The translations under genes were made by a program, and so were the position numbers. A stretch of 19,323 nucleotides of DNA from DSWT01 sp035415725. GTDB taxonomy: Bacteria > Chloroflexota > Anaerolineae > B4-G1 > SLSP01. Location: assembly GCA_035415725.1 (NCBI GenBank), contig DAOOGN010000085.1, positions 1-19,323 on the forward strand. The letters run 5' to 3'. Shown here one piece after another: positions 6,005 through 12,654 of this stretch; the stretch's first letter is position 1, and each line of letters starts with the position of its first letter. The notes under the pieces were generated by a model, which was not told the DNA's origin, did no database searches, and was given only the letters and a program-made list of their open reading frames with translations.

Positions 6005-7218
6005 TTCCAGTCCCGCAGAATGACTGTGAGCGCCTCCGCCAGTGTATCCGCCTCAGTGTGCTGCATTTCTATTCCCGCCTCCCCGAAAACGTACACCGGC
6101 CCTTTGCCGCTGAGGTCTTCGCGCAGCAGCACCATATCAGCTTTCTGCGCCACCAACCACTCAGCCACATGGATACCCTTAGCCTTTTCGTCCGCCTGAT
6201 GTGGATTGACCAACAATGTTTGCTCTGTGACGCAGCCGTCGGCCAGGCGTACTGTAGCCAGCGCGAAATACGGCGCTTCGCCAAAGTGCGGGCTGAGCGC
6301 GCCCTCCGGCGTCGCCAGGGGGATGGCCAACCGCACGTGGGTGCGTTCCTGCGGCGTGGCGTGGAGGAGCACGCGCTCGATGTGGGGCACGGCCGCCCGG
6401 ATCGCCGCCGATATCCGCTGCACTGCGCTCTCGGCCTGGGTCAAATCGCGCACGCGCAGCCCCACTTCCGCTTCCAGGAAGCGAAAGCGTCCGGCGTTGT
6501 GGCCGGTGACCCACCGTAATGTGGTCACTGCCGGGTCCGCCGCGATCAGTTCCCGCACCCGCACCAGTGTTTCGGCGTCCAGCGAGGCATCTAATAGCAC
6601 GCGCATTCCGTCGCTGAGCAGCTCCCAGCCGGTTTTGACGATGGCGACGACAATGAGCAGCGCCGCGATCCGATCCAGCGGCAGATTCACCCACTGCCCG
6701 ACCATGCCGGCAAAAACAACGCCGGTGGTGAAGACGTGGGCGCGGTACTCAACCGCATCGGCGATCAGGGCCGGCGAATTGGCGGCCCGGCCGGCGCGGA
6801 GTTCAAAAACGCTGAAGAGCAGCGGAATGATCCAGGCGAGCACGACGCCCGCCAGCGCCCAGAAGGTCACGGTGGGAGGGGAGGCAGCGGCGAAGAGCGC
6901 CTCGCGGGCGATTTCGTAGGCAGTAAAGAACGTCATCCCCGCCAGTCCTACCGCGATGATGTTTTCCACCTTATACAGGCCGTAGGGGAACTGCGCCGTC
7001 TTGCGGGTTGCCAGCTTCAGCCTTCCCAGCACGGCGATGGCGGTGAGCAGGTCCACCGCGTTGTGGATGAGTTCCGCGCCTACCGCCAGGCTGCCGGAGG
7101 CGCGCGCCACCCGCCAGTTGATGACAATCAAGGCGACGTTGACGCCGATGGAGTACCATCCCCACCGCTCTACGTTGACCGGGGTAGCCGCCGCGCGGGC
7201 CGGGACCGTTGTGGACAT
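5914..7218 (-). CDS. CDF cation transporter fused to NifX/ORP-type domain
   Basis: A 434-residue protein. Residues about 20-210 are a cation diffusion facilitator with several membrane helices and the first metal site H-N-A-V-D in AELIHNAVDLLTA. The second site, usually HxxxD, reads E-Y-R-A-H, an uncommon variant that may change metal choice. A cytoplasmic CDF C-terminal domain follows, then a dinitrogenase Fe-Mo cofactor (NifX/ORP-like) domain from about residue 290, with LSPHFGEAPYFALA like the stand-alone proteins at 15680 and 16144. The last ~30 residues (after VILRD) are out-of-frame reading of an ICMT fragment, so the native C-terminus is lost. Start at 7218 (MSTTVPARAAATPV), 8 bp after the CobW stop. 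The longer frame to 7413 overlaps cobW and is rejected. Confidence 0.88.
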   Translation of the reverse strand: MSTTVPARAAATPVNVERWGWYSIGVNVALIVINWRVARASGSLAVGAELIHNAVDLLTAIAVLGRLKLATRKTAQFPYGLYKVENIIAVGLAGMTFFTAYEIAREALFAAASPPTVTFWALAGVVLAWIIPLLFSVFELRAGRAANSPALIADAVEYRAHVFTTGVVFAGMVGQWVNLPLDRIAALLIVVAIVKTGWELLSDGMRVLLDASLDAETLVRVRELIAADPAVTTLRWVTGHNAGRFRFLEAEVGLRVRDLTQAESAVQRISAAIRAAVPHIERVLLHATPQERTHVRLAIPLATPEGALSPHFGEAPYFALATVRLADGCVTEQTLLVNPHQADEKAKGIHVAEWLVAQKADMVLLREDLSGKGPVYVFGEAGIEMQHTEADTLAEALTVILRDWNVFSLPGSGLGCSSPLRRCGIWSVEKKNSR

Positions 7219-7226
7219 GGCAACCT

Positions 7227-8279
7227 CTACACCGGCACCTGCGGCGCGAAGGCGGTCGCCTGGCTGGCGTGATACCTCACCCCGGCGTTGGCTAGCGTGC
7301 CGTGCATGGCCTGCTCCACCAGTTCGCGCAGCTCCCCCGCCGCCATTTGTACCCGCGCATTGATGATCACAGTCAGCGGCCCGTGAAACTCGCGCGGGAT
7401 GGCATGTTCCCAATCTGATTCGTCCGCCGCGGTGAAACTGAGTTTGATGCTGTTTTCCGCATCCTGGATAAAGAACTTGAGATGCGCGATAGGGCGCGCG
7501 GCGCGCCGCAAACCCTCAAGGGGTGCGGCAATCAGGTGGATGACCGTGGCGCGCTCAGCGCCGGGCGGCGGGGTAAACGTCAATTGCTCGTCAAACCAGG
7601 CCAGTTCTGCGGAACCGGCCATGTAAGGGTCGTAGTCCAGCGTCAACGCGGGCGGTAGCGGCGGTGCGGCGTGCAGCGCTGCCAGCCACGGCGCGACGCC
7701 GGCCGGCGTCAGCGAGCTTTGCAGCAATAGCATCTTGTCAGGGAAGCGGCGCTGTGCCTGTTCCAAAACGACCTCTTTTTCATCCGGTAATAAGTCGGCC
7801 TTGTTGATCACCAGGATATTGGCTTCTTCAAGCTGGTTGGCAAAAATGTAGGCGATGTTGTCGCTGAACGGTAGGGGCAACCCGGCCAGGTGGCGGCGCA
7901 GCAGGCGGATGTCCGTAAAGACAGAGTAGGTGACGCGCGCGCCATCCTCCGCCGCGGCGCGCAGCGGGAGCAGCACCGGTCCCACCAGGTCTACGCACGA
8001 GCCGACCGACTCGGCGAACACCACTTCCGGGCGCGCCTCCCGCTGCAACTGCGCGATCCGCTCCTGGAAATCGCCGTAGTTGCACCGGAAGCAGCCGCCC
8101 GGCACTTCCGCCGTTGGGATATTGGCGGCCCCGAAGAACGCCGTATCCACCTGATAGTGACCCTTGTCGTTGGTAATAACGCCCACGCGCCGCCCCTCCG
8201 CCAGCAGCACCTTGAGAGCGTTGATGATGGCGGTGGTCTTCCCACTGCCCAGAAATCCGCCGATAACGTGTAAATCCAT
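7227..8279 (-). CDS. CobW/COG0523-type GTPase (metal chaperone)
   Basis: A 350-residue SIMIBI-class GTPase. Walker A GFLGSGKTT (about 8-16), the switch/metal region PGGCFRCNYGDF (about 60-71), ESVGSCVDL and the G4 motif NKAD are visible. The usual G-C-x-C-C metal motif of COG0523 proteins appears here as G-C-F-R-C, a distinct subgroup. Family members insert or deliver metals such as Zn or Co, or support metalloenzyme maturation, in the cytoplasm. It has a good ribosome site (gggagg) and is followed after 8 bp by the CDF-NifX gene; together they look like a metal handling pair. Upstream lies a minus-strand terminator/attenuator (8298-8339). Confidence 0.9.
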   Translation of the reverse strand: MDLHVIGGFLGSGKTTAIINALKVLLAEGRRVGVITNDKGHYQVDTAFFGAANIPTAEVPGGCFRCNYGDFQERIAQLQREARPEVVFAESVGSCVDLVGPVLLPLRAAAEDGARVTYSVFTDIRLLRRHLAGLPLPFSDNIAYIFANQLEEANILVINKADLLPDEKEVVLEQAQRRFPDKMLLLQSSLTPAGVAPWLAALHAAPPLPPALTLDYDPYMAGSAELAWFDEQLTFTPPPGAERATVIHLIAAPLEGLRRAARPIAHLKFFIQDAENSIKLSFTAADESDWEHAIPREFHGPLTVIINARVQMAAGELRELVEQAMHGTLANAGVRYHASQATAFAPQVPV

Positions 8280-8297
8280 GGAGCCTCCCTTTCATCT

Positions 8298-8339
8298 AAA
8301 AACAGTTTGCGGTGACGGACAGCCGCCCGTCACCGCAAA
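8298..8339 (-). terminator. Strong hairpin terminator or attenuator ahead of cobW-type gene
   Basis: A perfect 13-bp stem (TTTGCGGTGACGG at 8306-8318 with its complement at 8327-8339) and an 8-nt loop. On the minus strand it is followed, 3 nt later, by five Ts (8302-8298). It separates the zinc-ribbon gene (ends 8413) from the CobW gene (starts 8279) and lies only about 20 bp from that start, so it could either end the upstream operon or act as a leader attenuator. Confidence 0.8.
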
Positions 8340-8412
8340 ACGGCCTTTTTCCCGGCGGCTTCAGCCGCAAAATTTCCTCGCCTGGCGTGGCCCAACCAGG
8401 TTTATGGGAATT

Positions 8413-8628
8413 TTACTCCCGAATCATCCGCACGCCACACTTCGGGCACTGCCGCTGCGTGCAGGGCTGCCCGGCGCCATGCGGCTCCCGATGACCGCAC
8501 GCCGGACAGACACAATCACCGCCCGGCCCGGCGGACGTTCCGCCCATACGCCCTGGGCCTTGCCCGCGTCCCCGGCCGGCGCCGCCGCCCCGACCACCAC
8601 CGCCACCCCGTCCTGCTCCACGTCCCAT
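8413..8628 (-). CDS. Small Gly/Arg-rich zinc-ribbon protein
   Basis: A 71-residue protein. The N-terminal half is almost only Gly, Arg and Ala. The C-terminal half has two Cys pairs, C-V-C-P-A-C-G-H and C-P-K-C-G-V-R-M, with an intervening C-T-Q-R-Q, i.e. a rubredoxin-like or zinc-ribbon knuckle arrangement. Similar small proteins occur beside NifX/ORP-like and DUF5320-type genes. The ribosome site (aggaggtgaaata) is very strong. It lies in the PadR - ferredoxin - zinc-ribbon series and is the last gene before the terminator. The Cys pattern is seen directly; Zn or Fe binding is inferred and no activity is known. Confidence 0.85.
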   Translation of the reverse strand: MGRGAGRGGGGGRGGGAGRGRGQGPGRMGGTSAGPGGDCVCPACGHREPHGAGQPCTQRQCPKCGVRMIRE

Positions 8629-8691
8629 TATTTCACCTCCTGTGTTGATGGAAAATCAGCGACCGAAAGTCGCTGTTACAAACCGTTACAC

Positions 8692-9120
8692 TCACCACCT
8701 GCCGCGCCGCCGCAGACGGATTTGGCGTCCGCCGCCCATAGGGCGGATGGATTGCGCCAGATTGCCTCCCCGTGAGCGGGTCAACCATTGGCCGAGCGAT
8801 TGCAGGATCAGCGGCGCCGCTTGAAGCACCAGTTGCGCGCCCGCCGCCACGACCGTTGCCAGCAGCCCCGCGCGGCGGGGCGCCGGCACGGTTTGCGGCG
8901 CGCTGATCGGGGCCGGCGACGCGCTGGGGACCGCTTCGACTTCCAACACCGGACGCAGCGCGTCGGCCGGACATACCGGGAGGCAAACGGCGCAGCCCCG
9001 GCACAGCGCAGCATCCAAATAAGCCTTGCCCTCTCTCAGGGTCAGCGCGCCAGTTGGACAAACTTCCACACACGCCCCACAGCCGGTGCAGCGCGTCGCA
9101 TCAAGCTATACAGCCGCCAT
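8692..9120 (-). pseudogene. Two-cluster ferredoxin-like protein with in-frame TAG at codon 5
   Basis: A strong ribosome site (aaaggag) precedes ATG 9120, which opens MAAV then TAG (9108-9106), then LDATRCTGCGACVEVCPTGA. Beyond the stop, the frame stays open to 8692 (142 codons in total) and encodes two 4Fe-4S motifs, CTGCGACVEVCP and CRGCAVCLPVCP, a Pro/Ala linker and a C-terminal hydrophobic stretch (AGLLATVVAAGAQLVLQAAP) with a basic tail. The next possible start (GTG 9069) would remove the first three cluster cysteines. So this is a nonsense mutation, a sequence error or, less likely, recoding. Intact relatives would be electron carriers or Fe-S scaffolds, perhaps membrane-associated. The gene follows PadR by 49 bp. 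Confidence 0.75.
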
Positions 9121-9169
9121 TGTGCCACTCCTTTCATTGAATCAATCCCAAATCAATTGACAGCGCCGG

Positions 9170-9535
9170 TTACTGGTCGTTATGATACAGGTCGAGAAAG
9201 TGTTGGATGGTCGCCTGGAGCGTTTGCAGTTGGGCCGTGCAGCAGGCCAACACCTCGGCTCCCAACGCGGTGAGGGTGTAAACCCGCCGCGGCGGCCCCT
9301 GCGTCTCCGCTTCGTCCCTGGTCGAGGTGATCCAGCCCCGGTCGGCCATGTCACGCAAAGCACGGTAGATCACGGTGACGTCGAGGGAGTCCAGACCAAA
9401 CTCGGCCAGCCGCCCTAACAGGGTGTAACCATGAGCCGGTGCCGTCTTGAGGAGTAAGAGCAGCGTCGGATCCAGGAATTGCCCCATGCGCCGGGTGTGG
9501 TCCCACCCCTCGCCGCGCTGTCCACGACTTTGCAT
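9170..9535 (-). CDS. PadR-family transcriptional regulator 1
   Basis: A 121-residue short PadR protein. A winged helix-turn-helix spans about 18-95 (FLDPTLLLLLKTAPAHGYTL, then TVIYRALRDMADRGWI in the recognition region, then PPRRVYTLT for the wing), and a short C-terminal dimerisation helix follows. A vicinal Cys pair (EVLACC, 98-99) is shared with the second PadR and could sense redox state or metal. ATG 9535 has the ribosome site gaggtgag. Its promoter carries the same operator as both DUF5320 operons and PadR 2, so autoregulation and control of those operons are likely. It heads the ferredoxin and zinc-ribbon genes. Confidence 0.92.
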   Translation of the reverse strand: MQSRGQRGEGWDHTRRMGQFLDPTLLLLLKTAPAHGYTLLGRLAEFGLDSLDVTVIYRALRDMADRGWITSTRDEAETQGPPRRVYTLTALGAEVLACCTAQLQTLQATIQHFLDLYHNDQ

Positions 9536-9555
9536 AACTCTCACCTCTATAGTCC

Positions 9556-9586
9556 AGTATAGCATCTAATGACATTTTGTCAATAG
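9556..9586 (-). promoter_or_regulatory. PadR 1 promoter with operator (site 3)
   Basis: On the minus strand, -35 TTGACA (9583-9578) and -10 TATACT (9561-9556) have a 16-bp spacer. The operator at 9566-9586 reads CTATTGACA-AAA-TGTCATTAG on the minus strand, one base different from site 2. Transcription runs into the PadR gene at 9535. Confidence 0.85.
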
Positions 9587-9627
9587 ATTATTTAATAATA
9601 GAGTAGAATCGAACAACGCCCCCATCA

Positions 9628-10297
9628 TCACCCGCCCTTCACCACCGCAACTTCCATGAACCCGGCCTCAACGCGCCACCCGCGCAGCCGCGAGCGCGTA
9701 ACCAGGGCTTCCAACTCCTCCGGTGTGTACGACGAGTGGATCGATCCCCAGTAATGCACCCGGAAGTCCGGCGGAATCATCAGCCCAATGCCCCAGGAAA
9801 ACAGGCGCGGCCACCATTTCTCCAGCCGCCGGGAATCGTGAATGAAGTACGCGCCCTCCGGCTTCACCACGCGCGCAATCTCGTTAAATGGCGAGTGGAT
9901 TTTCCCAGTGGTGCAGCGAATCGTTGGAAATCACCGTGTCGAACTCGCCGTCTGCGAACGGCATAGCGTAGGCGTTGCCCTCGCGCCAGACCACTGCACC
10001 GTTTAGCCCGGCGCGCTGCGCGTTCTCGGCGGCCAGCGACAGCATCGCCGGCGAGAGGTCCAGTCCCACCACTCGCACGCCACGTTCACGCAATGCCTTG
10101 GCAACTTCGATGGCGACGAACCCCGTCCCCGTTCCCACATCCAGCACCTTGCCGCCGTCTGGGATGCCCAACGCGGCAAGCCGCTGCGCCAACTCGCGGT
10201 ATTCCTGCTGCCGGAAGCGATTGCTCCCCATAAACTCGTTGAAGCGGCGCGCATCTGCCGCCTCCGAAATAGCCTCACGCTCTGGAATGCGTTTCAT
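9628..10297 (-). pseudogene. Class I SAM-dependent methyltransferase, frameshifted
   Basis: Start MKRIPEREAISEAADARRFN at ATG 10297. The SAM-binding motif I VLDVGTGTGFVAIEVAK, motif II VVGLDLSPAML, and EFDTVISNDSLHHWENP are intact. The frame stops at TAA 9886-9884, but the neighbouring frame continues at once with NEIARVVKPEGAYFIHD and the usual C-terminus to 9628. Restoring two bases in the short T run near 9884-9890 would join the parts into about 222 residues, the normal size. The small-molecule substrate is unknown. It is last in the minus-strand run and has its own modest ribosome site (agaagg). The open frame upstream of 10297 is antisense to other coding sequence and is rejected. Confidence 0.82.
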
Positions 10298-10359
10298 CGT
10301 AACCTTCTGATATATAATGTTGAATATACAATCTTGAATTTCGGCTAAAAAAAAGAGCA

Positions 10360-10944
10360 TCAGACGTAGACGCCCTGTTCCACCTGCTGTAATACGTCCC
10401 GCGTCCAGGCCAACTCCGCTTCCATGTGCAGCCGCGAGTGCTCGAACACGGCGCGCGCCTGCGCCGGAACGTCCGGGTTCGCCATCTGCTCTGCCTGGTG
10501 TCCCTGGATGTGCTGCAAGACTGTCAAGCGACAATTAGAAATTAACATCAACAGGAAAACCACTACCAGCATCACCCATTGGGGATTGCGGGAGAGCTTG
10601 TACAATCCCTGGGTGGCCGGTTGGTCTATGGGCGTGTGGCGAAAGTTGAACAGGGCAACGACCACGCCAATCATCCCCAGGATAAAGATGCCGCTTCCCA
10701 ACCAGAAAACCAACGTCCCCGCATTTAGCGGGGTGAGCGCCACCAGCACGAAGATGCCCAGGGCGAACACCTTGACAATCCGGCTGAAAGTTTTCTGCGT
10801 CGGCGTCCAGTGGGCTGTGTCATACAGCCGTGCGATGACGTCTTTAGGAAACGATCTGACCACGCCGCCAAAAACGAGGCCGTAGATCAACAGGAAAATC
10901 CAGCCGTTCCACAGGCCAATATGAAGTTCAGGAAATAACTGCAT
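10360..10944 (-). CDS. ICMT/NnrU-like membrane protein with foreign C-terminus
   Basis: A 194-residue ORF. Residues 1-137 match the paralogue at 11008-11568: MQLFPELHIGLWNGWIFL, four membrane helices, FNFRHTPIDQPATQGLYKLSRNPQWVM. After FLLMLIS the similarity ends. The remaining ~55 residues (starting NCRLTVLQHIQGHQAEQ) are soluble and helical, ending AELAWTRDVLQQVEQ, which resembles the C-terminal dimerisation helices of PadR/Vir-type regulators. The catalytic C-terminal part of the methyltransferase, with the E...YG..Y..Y..R pattern, is missing. So this is a gene fusion after deletion, or a misassembly, at about 10535-10550; methyltransferase activity is unlikely. The start has the ribosome site agaggtg. 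Confidence 0.72.
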   Translation of the reverse strand: MQLFPELHIGLWNGWIFLLIYGLVFGGVVRSFPKDVIARLYDTAHWTPTQKTFSRIVKVFALGIFVLVALTPLNAGTLVFWLGSGIFILGMIGVVVALFNFRHTPIDQPATQGLYKLSRNPQWVMLVVVFLLMLISNCRLTVLQHIQGHQAEQMANPDVPAQARAVFEHSRLHMEAELAWTRDVLQQVEQGVYV

Positions 10945-11007
10945 AGCCTACACCTCTGTGTCCATTGCGTCAGATTGGCGCTGCCTGCTGGCGCATCTGG
11001 CAGCCCG

Positions 11008-11568
11008 TTAAAAGAATACGAAGTACCGGGGCACGCGCTGTAAATAGGCCCGGTACGAGTCCCCATACTGCTGCAAGCAGACTTCTTCCTCCGCCAGAAT
11101 CCCAAAGTGGTTGAGAATTCTGGCGACGGCCAGGGTGGCCAGGACCGCCCAGGAGCCAACCGCGATGCCGCCGCCAAGCAACACTGCCGACGCCATCACG
11201 ATTTGGGGGTGGCGGGAGATGCGGTAGAGTCCCTGCGTCACCGGTTGATCGAAGGGCGTGTTCCGGTAGTTGAAGAGCGCGACCGCCAGTCCAAGCAAAC
11301 CCAAAGCCCCCACTACCGCGCCAATGACCAAGACCGCACTGCCGAGTTTCAGCGGGGTGAAAATCAGCAAAAACAGGCACACTAACGCGCACGCTTTGCC
11401 GATCACGGTGAAAACCACCTGCTTTTGACTCCAGTCAGAGCGGTCGAAGAGCCGTTTGACCACCGCTTTCGGGAAAATGAGAAAGCAGACGCCATCGGTC
11501 AAACTTAACAGCGCCAGAAAAATCCAGCCATTGAGCCATCCCAGGTCAAGTTCTGGAAAGAGTTCCAT
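11008..11568 (-). CDS. ICMT/NnrU-like membrane methyltransferase
   Basis: A 186-residue integral membrane protein with about five helices. The segment YRNTPFDQPVTQGLYRISRHPQ and the end EEEVCLQQYGDSYRAYLQRV form the cofactor-binding signature of the isoprenylcysteine carboxyl methyltransferase / phospholipid methyltransferase superfamily. Bacterial members methylate small lipophilic or thiol compounds, or have unknown substrates. It starts MELFPELDLGWLNGWIFL with a very strong ribosome site (aaggaggggag). It lies between the second ferredoxin-MinD gene and its truncated paralogue at 10360, so the two come from a tandem duplication. Start and length are secure; substrate is not. Confidence 0.87.
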   Translation of the reverse strand: MELFPELDLGWLNGWIFLALLSLTDGVCFLIFPKAVVKRLFDRSDWSQKQVVFTVIGKACALVCLFLLIFTPLKLGSAVLVIGAVVGALGLLGLAVALFNYRNTPFDQPVTQGLYRISRHPQIVMASAVLLGGGIAVGSWAVLATLAVARILNHFGILAEEEVCLQQYGDSYRAYLQRVPRYFVFF

Positions 11569-11594
11569 CGTCTCCCCTCCTTGAAAATGGTCTC

Positions 11595-11630
11595 GTAGTC
11601 ATTAGTCCCATAGTCTGGTAGTCATTCCCG
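11595..11630. repeat. TAGTC heptad-type short repeats (family a)
   Basis: Four TAGTC words occur in 36 bp, spaced about 7-10 bp (gtagtcat, tagtccc, atagtctg, gtagtcat), filling the gap between two minus-strand genes. Similar TAGTC words occur at 16084-16117. They resemble the short tandemly repeated heptamers described from cyanobacterial intergenic regions. Confidence 0.6.
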
Positions 11631-12494
11631 CTATGTCTGTAATGTGGCCCATACTTCCTGTAGAGCCGCGCTCACCGGCCCTGCCGTAGCCGTCACCGGC
11701 TCTCCCCGCACCAGCGCTTCTGTCACCGCCGGGTCGTAGGGGAGGCGTCCTACCAGCGGGATATCCTGCGCGTCGCAATAGGCCGCGATGACCTCAGCCT
11801 GCGCCGGGCTGAGATCGCTTTTGTTGAGCAGCACTGCCGCCGGGATGTTGAAATGCGCCGCCAGCCCCAGGATGCGTTCCAGATCGTGCGCCCCGGAGAC
11901 CGTCGGTTCGGCGACGATGAGCGCCAGGTCGGCGCCGGAGAGTGCGGCGATGACGGGGCAGCCGATACCCGGCGGCCCGTCAATCAGCAGCAGGTCGGCA
12001 TTGTCATCAAAGGCGCGCAGCCGCGCCATTTGCTTGACCAGCGTGACCAGCTTGCCGGAATTCTCCTGCCCGGCGAAAAGATGGGCGTGATACAACGGGC
12101 CATAGCGCGTCGCGGCGACAAACCACTGCCCGGCGCGCTGCGGCTGCATCGCCAGCGCGCCCGCCGGACATTCGTAGACGCAGGCAGCGCAGCCCTCGCA
12201 GGCAAGTGGGTCCACGCGGTAAACATCACCCGCGCGTATCGCATCGAAGCGGCAGACCTCGGCGCAGCGCCCGCAGGCGACACAGCGCGCCGCGTCCACC
12301 ACGGCGACCGCGCCGCCGGTGAAGTCGTGCGTCTCCTGTGTGACGGGCGCGAGCACCAGCCCCAGATTGGCCGCGTCCACGTCCGCATCGGCCAGCACTG
12401 TGGCACAGCTCTGCGCCGCCAGATACGCCAACGCCGCCGCCACCGTCGTCTTGCCCGTCCCGCCCTTGCCGCTGAGAATGACCAGTTGTTTCAT
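11631..12494 (-). CDS. MinD-type ATPase with inserted 2x[4Fe-4S] ferredoxin domain (2)
   Basis: A 287-residue protein. The deviant Walker A GKGGTGKTT is at about 9-17. A ferredoxin insert follows with Cys71/74/77/81 (CVACGRCAEVC) and Cys99/102/105/109 (CEGCAACVYEC). Then come LLLIDGPPGIGCPVIAALSG (Walker B-like) and VLLNKSDL. This is the architecture of the paired P-loop ATPases in ORP/NifX-type gene clusters, thought to act as Fe-S dependent partners in metal-sulfur cluster assembly. Start at 12494 (MKQLVILSGKGG); its ATG overlaps by one base the TGA of a small upstream ORF (TGATG), which compensates for the absence of a good ribosome site. It resembles the ATPase at 14829 but is clearly diverged. 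Confidence 0.92.
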   Translation of the reverse strand: MKQLVILSGKGGTGKTTVAAALAYLAAQSCATVLADADVDAANLGLVLAPVTQETHDFTGGAVAVVDAARCVACGRCAEVCRFDAIRAGDVYRVDPLACEGCAACVYECPAGALAMQPQRAGQWFVAATRYGPLYHAHLFAGQENSGKLVTLVKQMARLRAFDDNADLLLIDGPPGIGCPVIAALSGADLALIVAEPTVSGAHDLERILGLAAHFNIPAAVLLNKSDLSPAQAEVIAAYCDAQDIPLVGRLPYDPAVTEALVRGEPVTATAGPVSAALQEVWATLQT

Positions 12495-12616
12495 CAGTAT
12501 ACATCCAGTTTTTGCATATTCTCGACTGCGATCGCCAATCCCCGCTGGGCGAACTTGCGCTCCCAGATTTCGACTGGCGTGCAGATCATCACCACTGTGG
12601 TACTTTTGACAATCAT
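12494..12616 (-). CDS. Small ORF or gene remnant coupled to the MinD-type gene
   Basis: A 40-codon frame that starts at ATG 12616, reads MIVKSTTVVMICTPV and then VEIWERKFAQRGLAIAV, ends LDVY, and has TGA 12496-12494. Its stop overlaps the next ATG, a typical coupling arrangement. Composition looks like genuine protein, but there is no ribosome site and the heptad repeat at 12621-12642 abuts its start. It may therefore be the 3' end of a lost gene. I do not recognise the family. Confidence 0.4.
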   Translation of the reverse strand: MIVKSTTVVMICTPVEIWERKFAQRGLAIAVENMQKLDVY

Positions 12617-12620
12617 CAAT

Positions 12621-12642
12621 GAATTGCGAATTACGAATAGCG
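12621..12642. repeat. GAATTNC heptad repeat (family b)
   Basis: Three consecutive 7-mers, GAATTGC, GAATTAC and GAATAGC, then G, in the gap between the ICMT-like gene and the ferredoxin-MinD gene. Exact 7-bp periodicity, with one base changed from unit to unit. Confidence 0.6.
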
Positions 12643-12654
12643 TAAAGGGGCGCT

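Noticed and set aside
7219..7413. Extended start of the CDF-NifX frame
   Set aside because: It lies within the CobW gene and is low-complexity Gly/Arg/Ala; MSTTVPARAAATPV at 7218 with a ribosome site is the proper start.
10346..10353. Minus-strand T8 tract after the ICMT-like gene as a terminator
   Set aside because: No GC-rich stem directly precedes the T run, so it is not a convincing intrinsic terminator.
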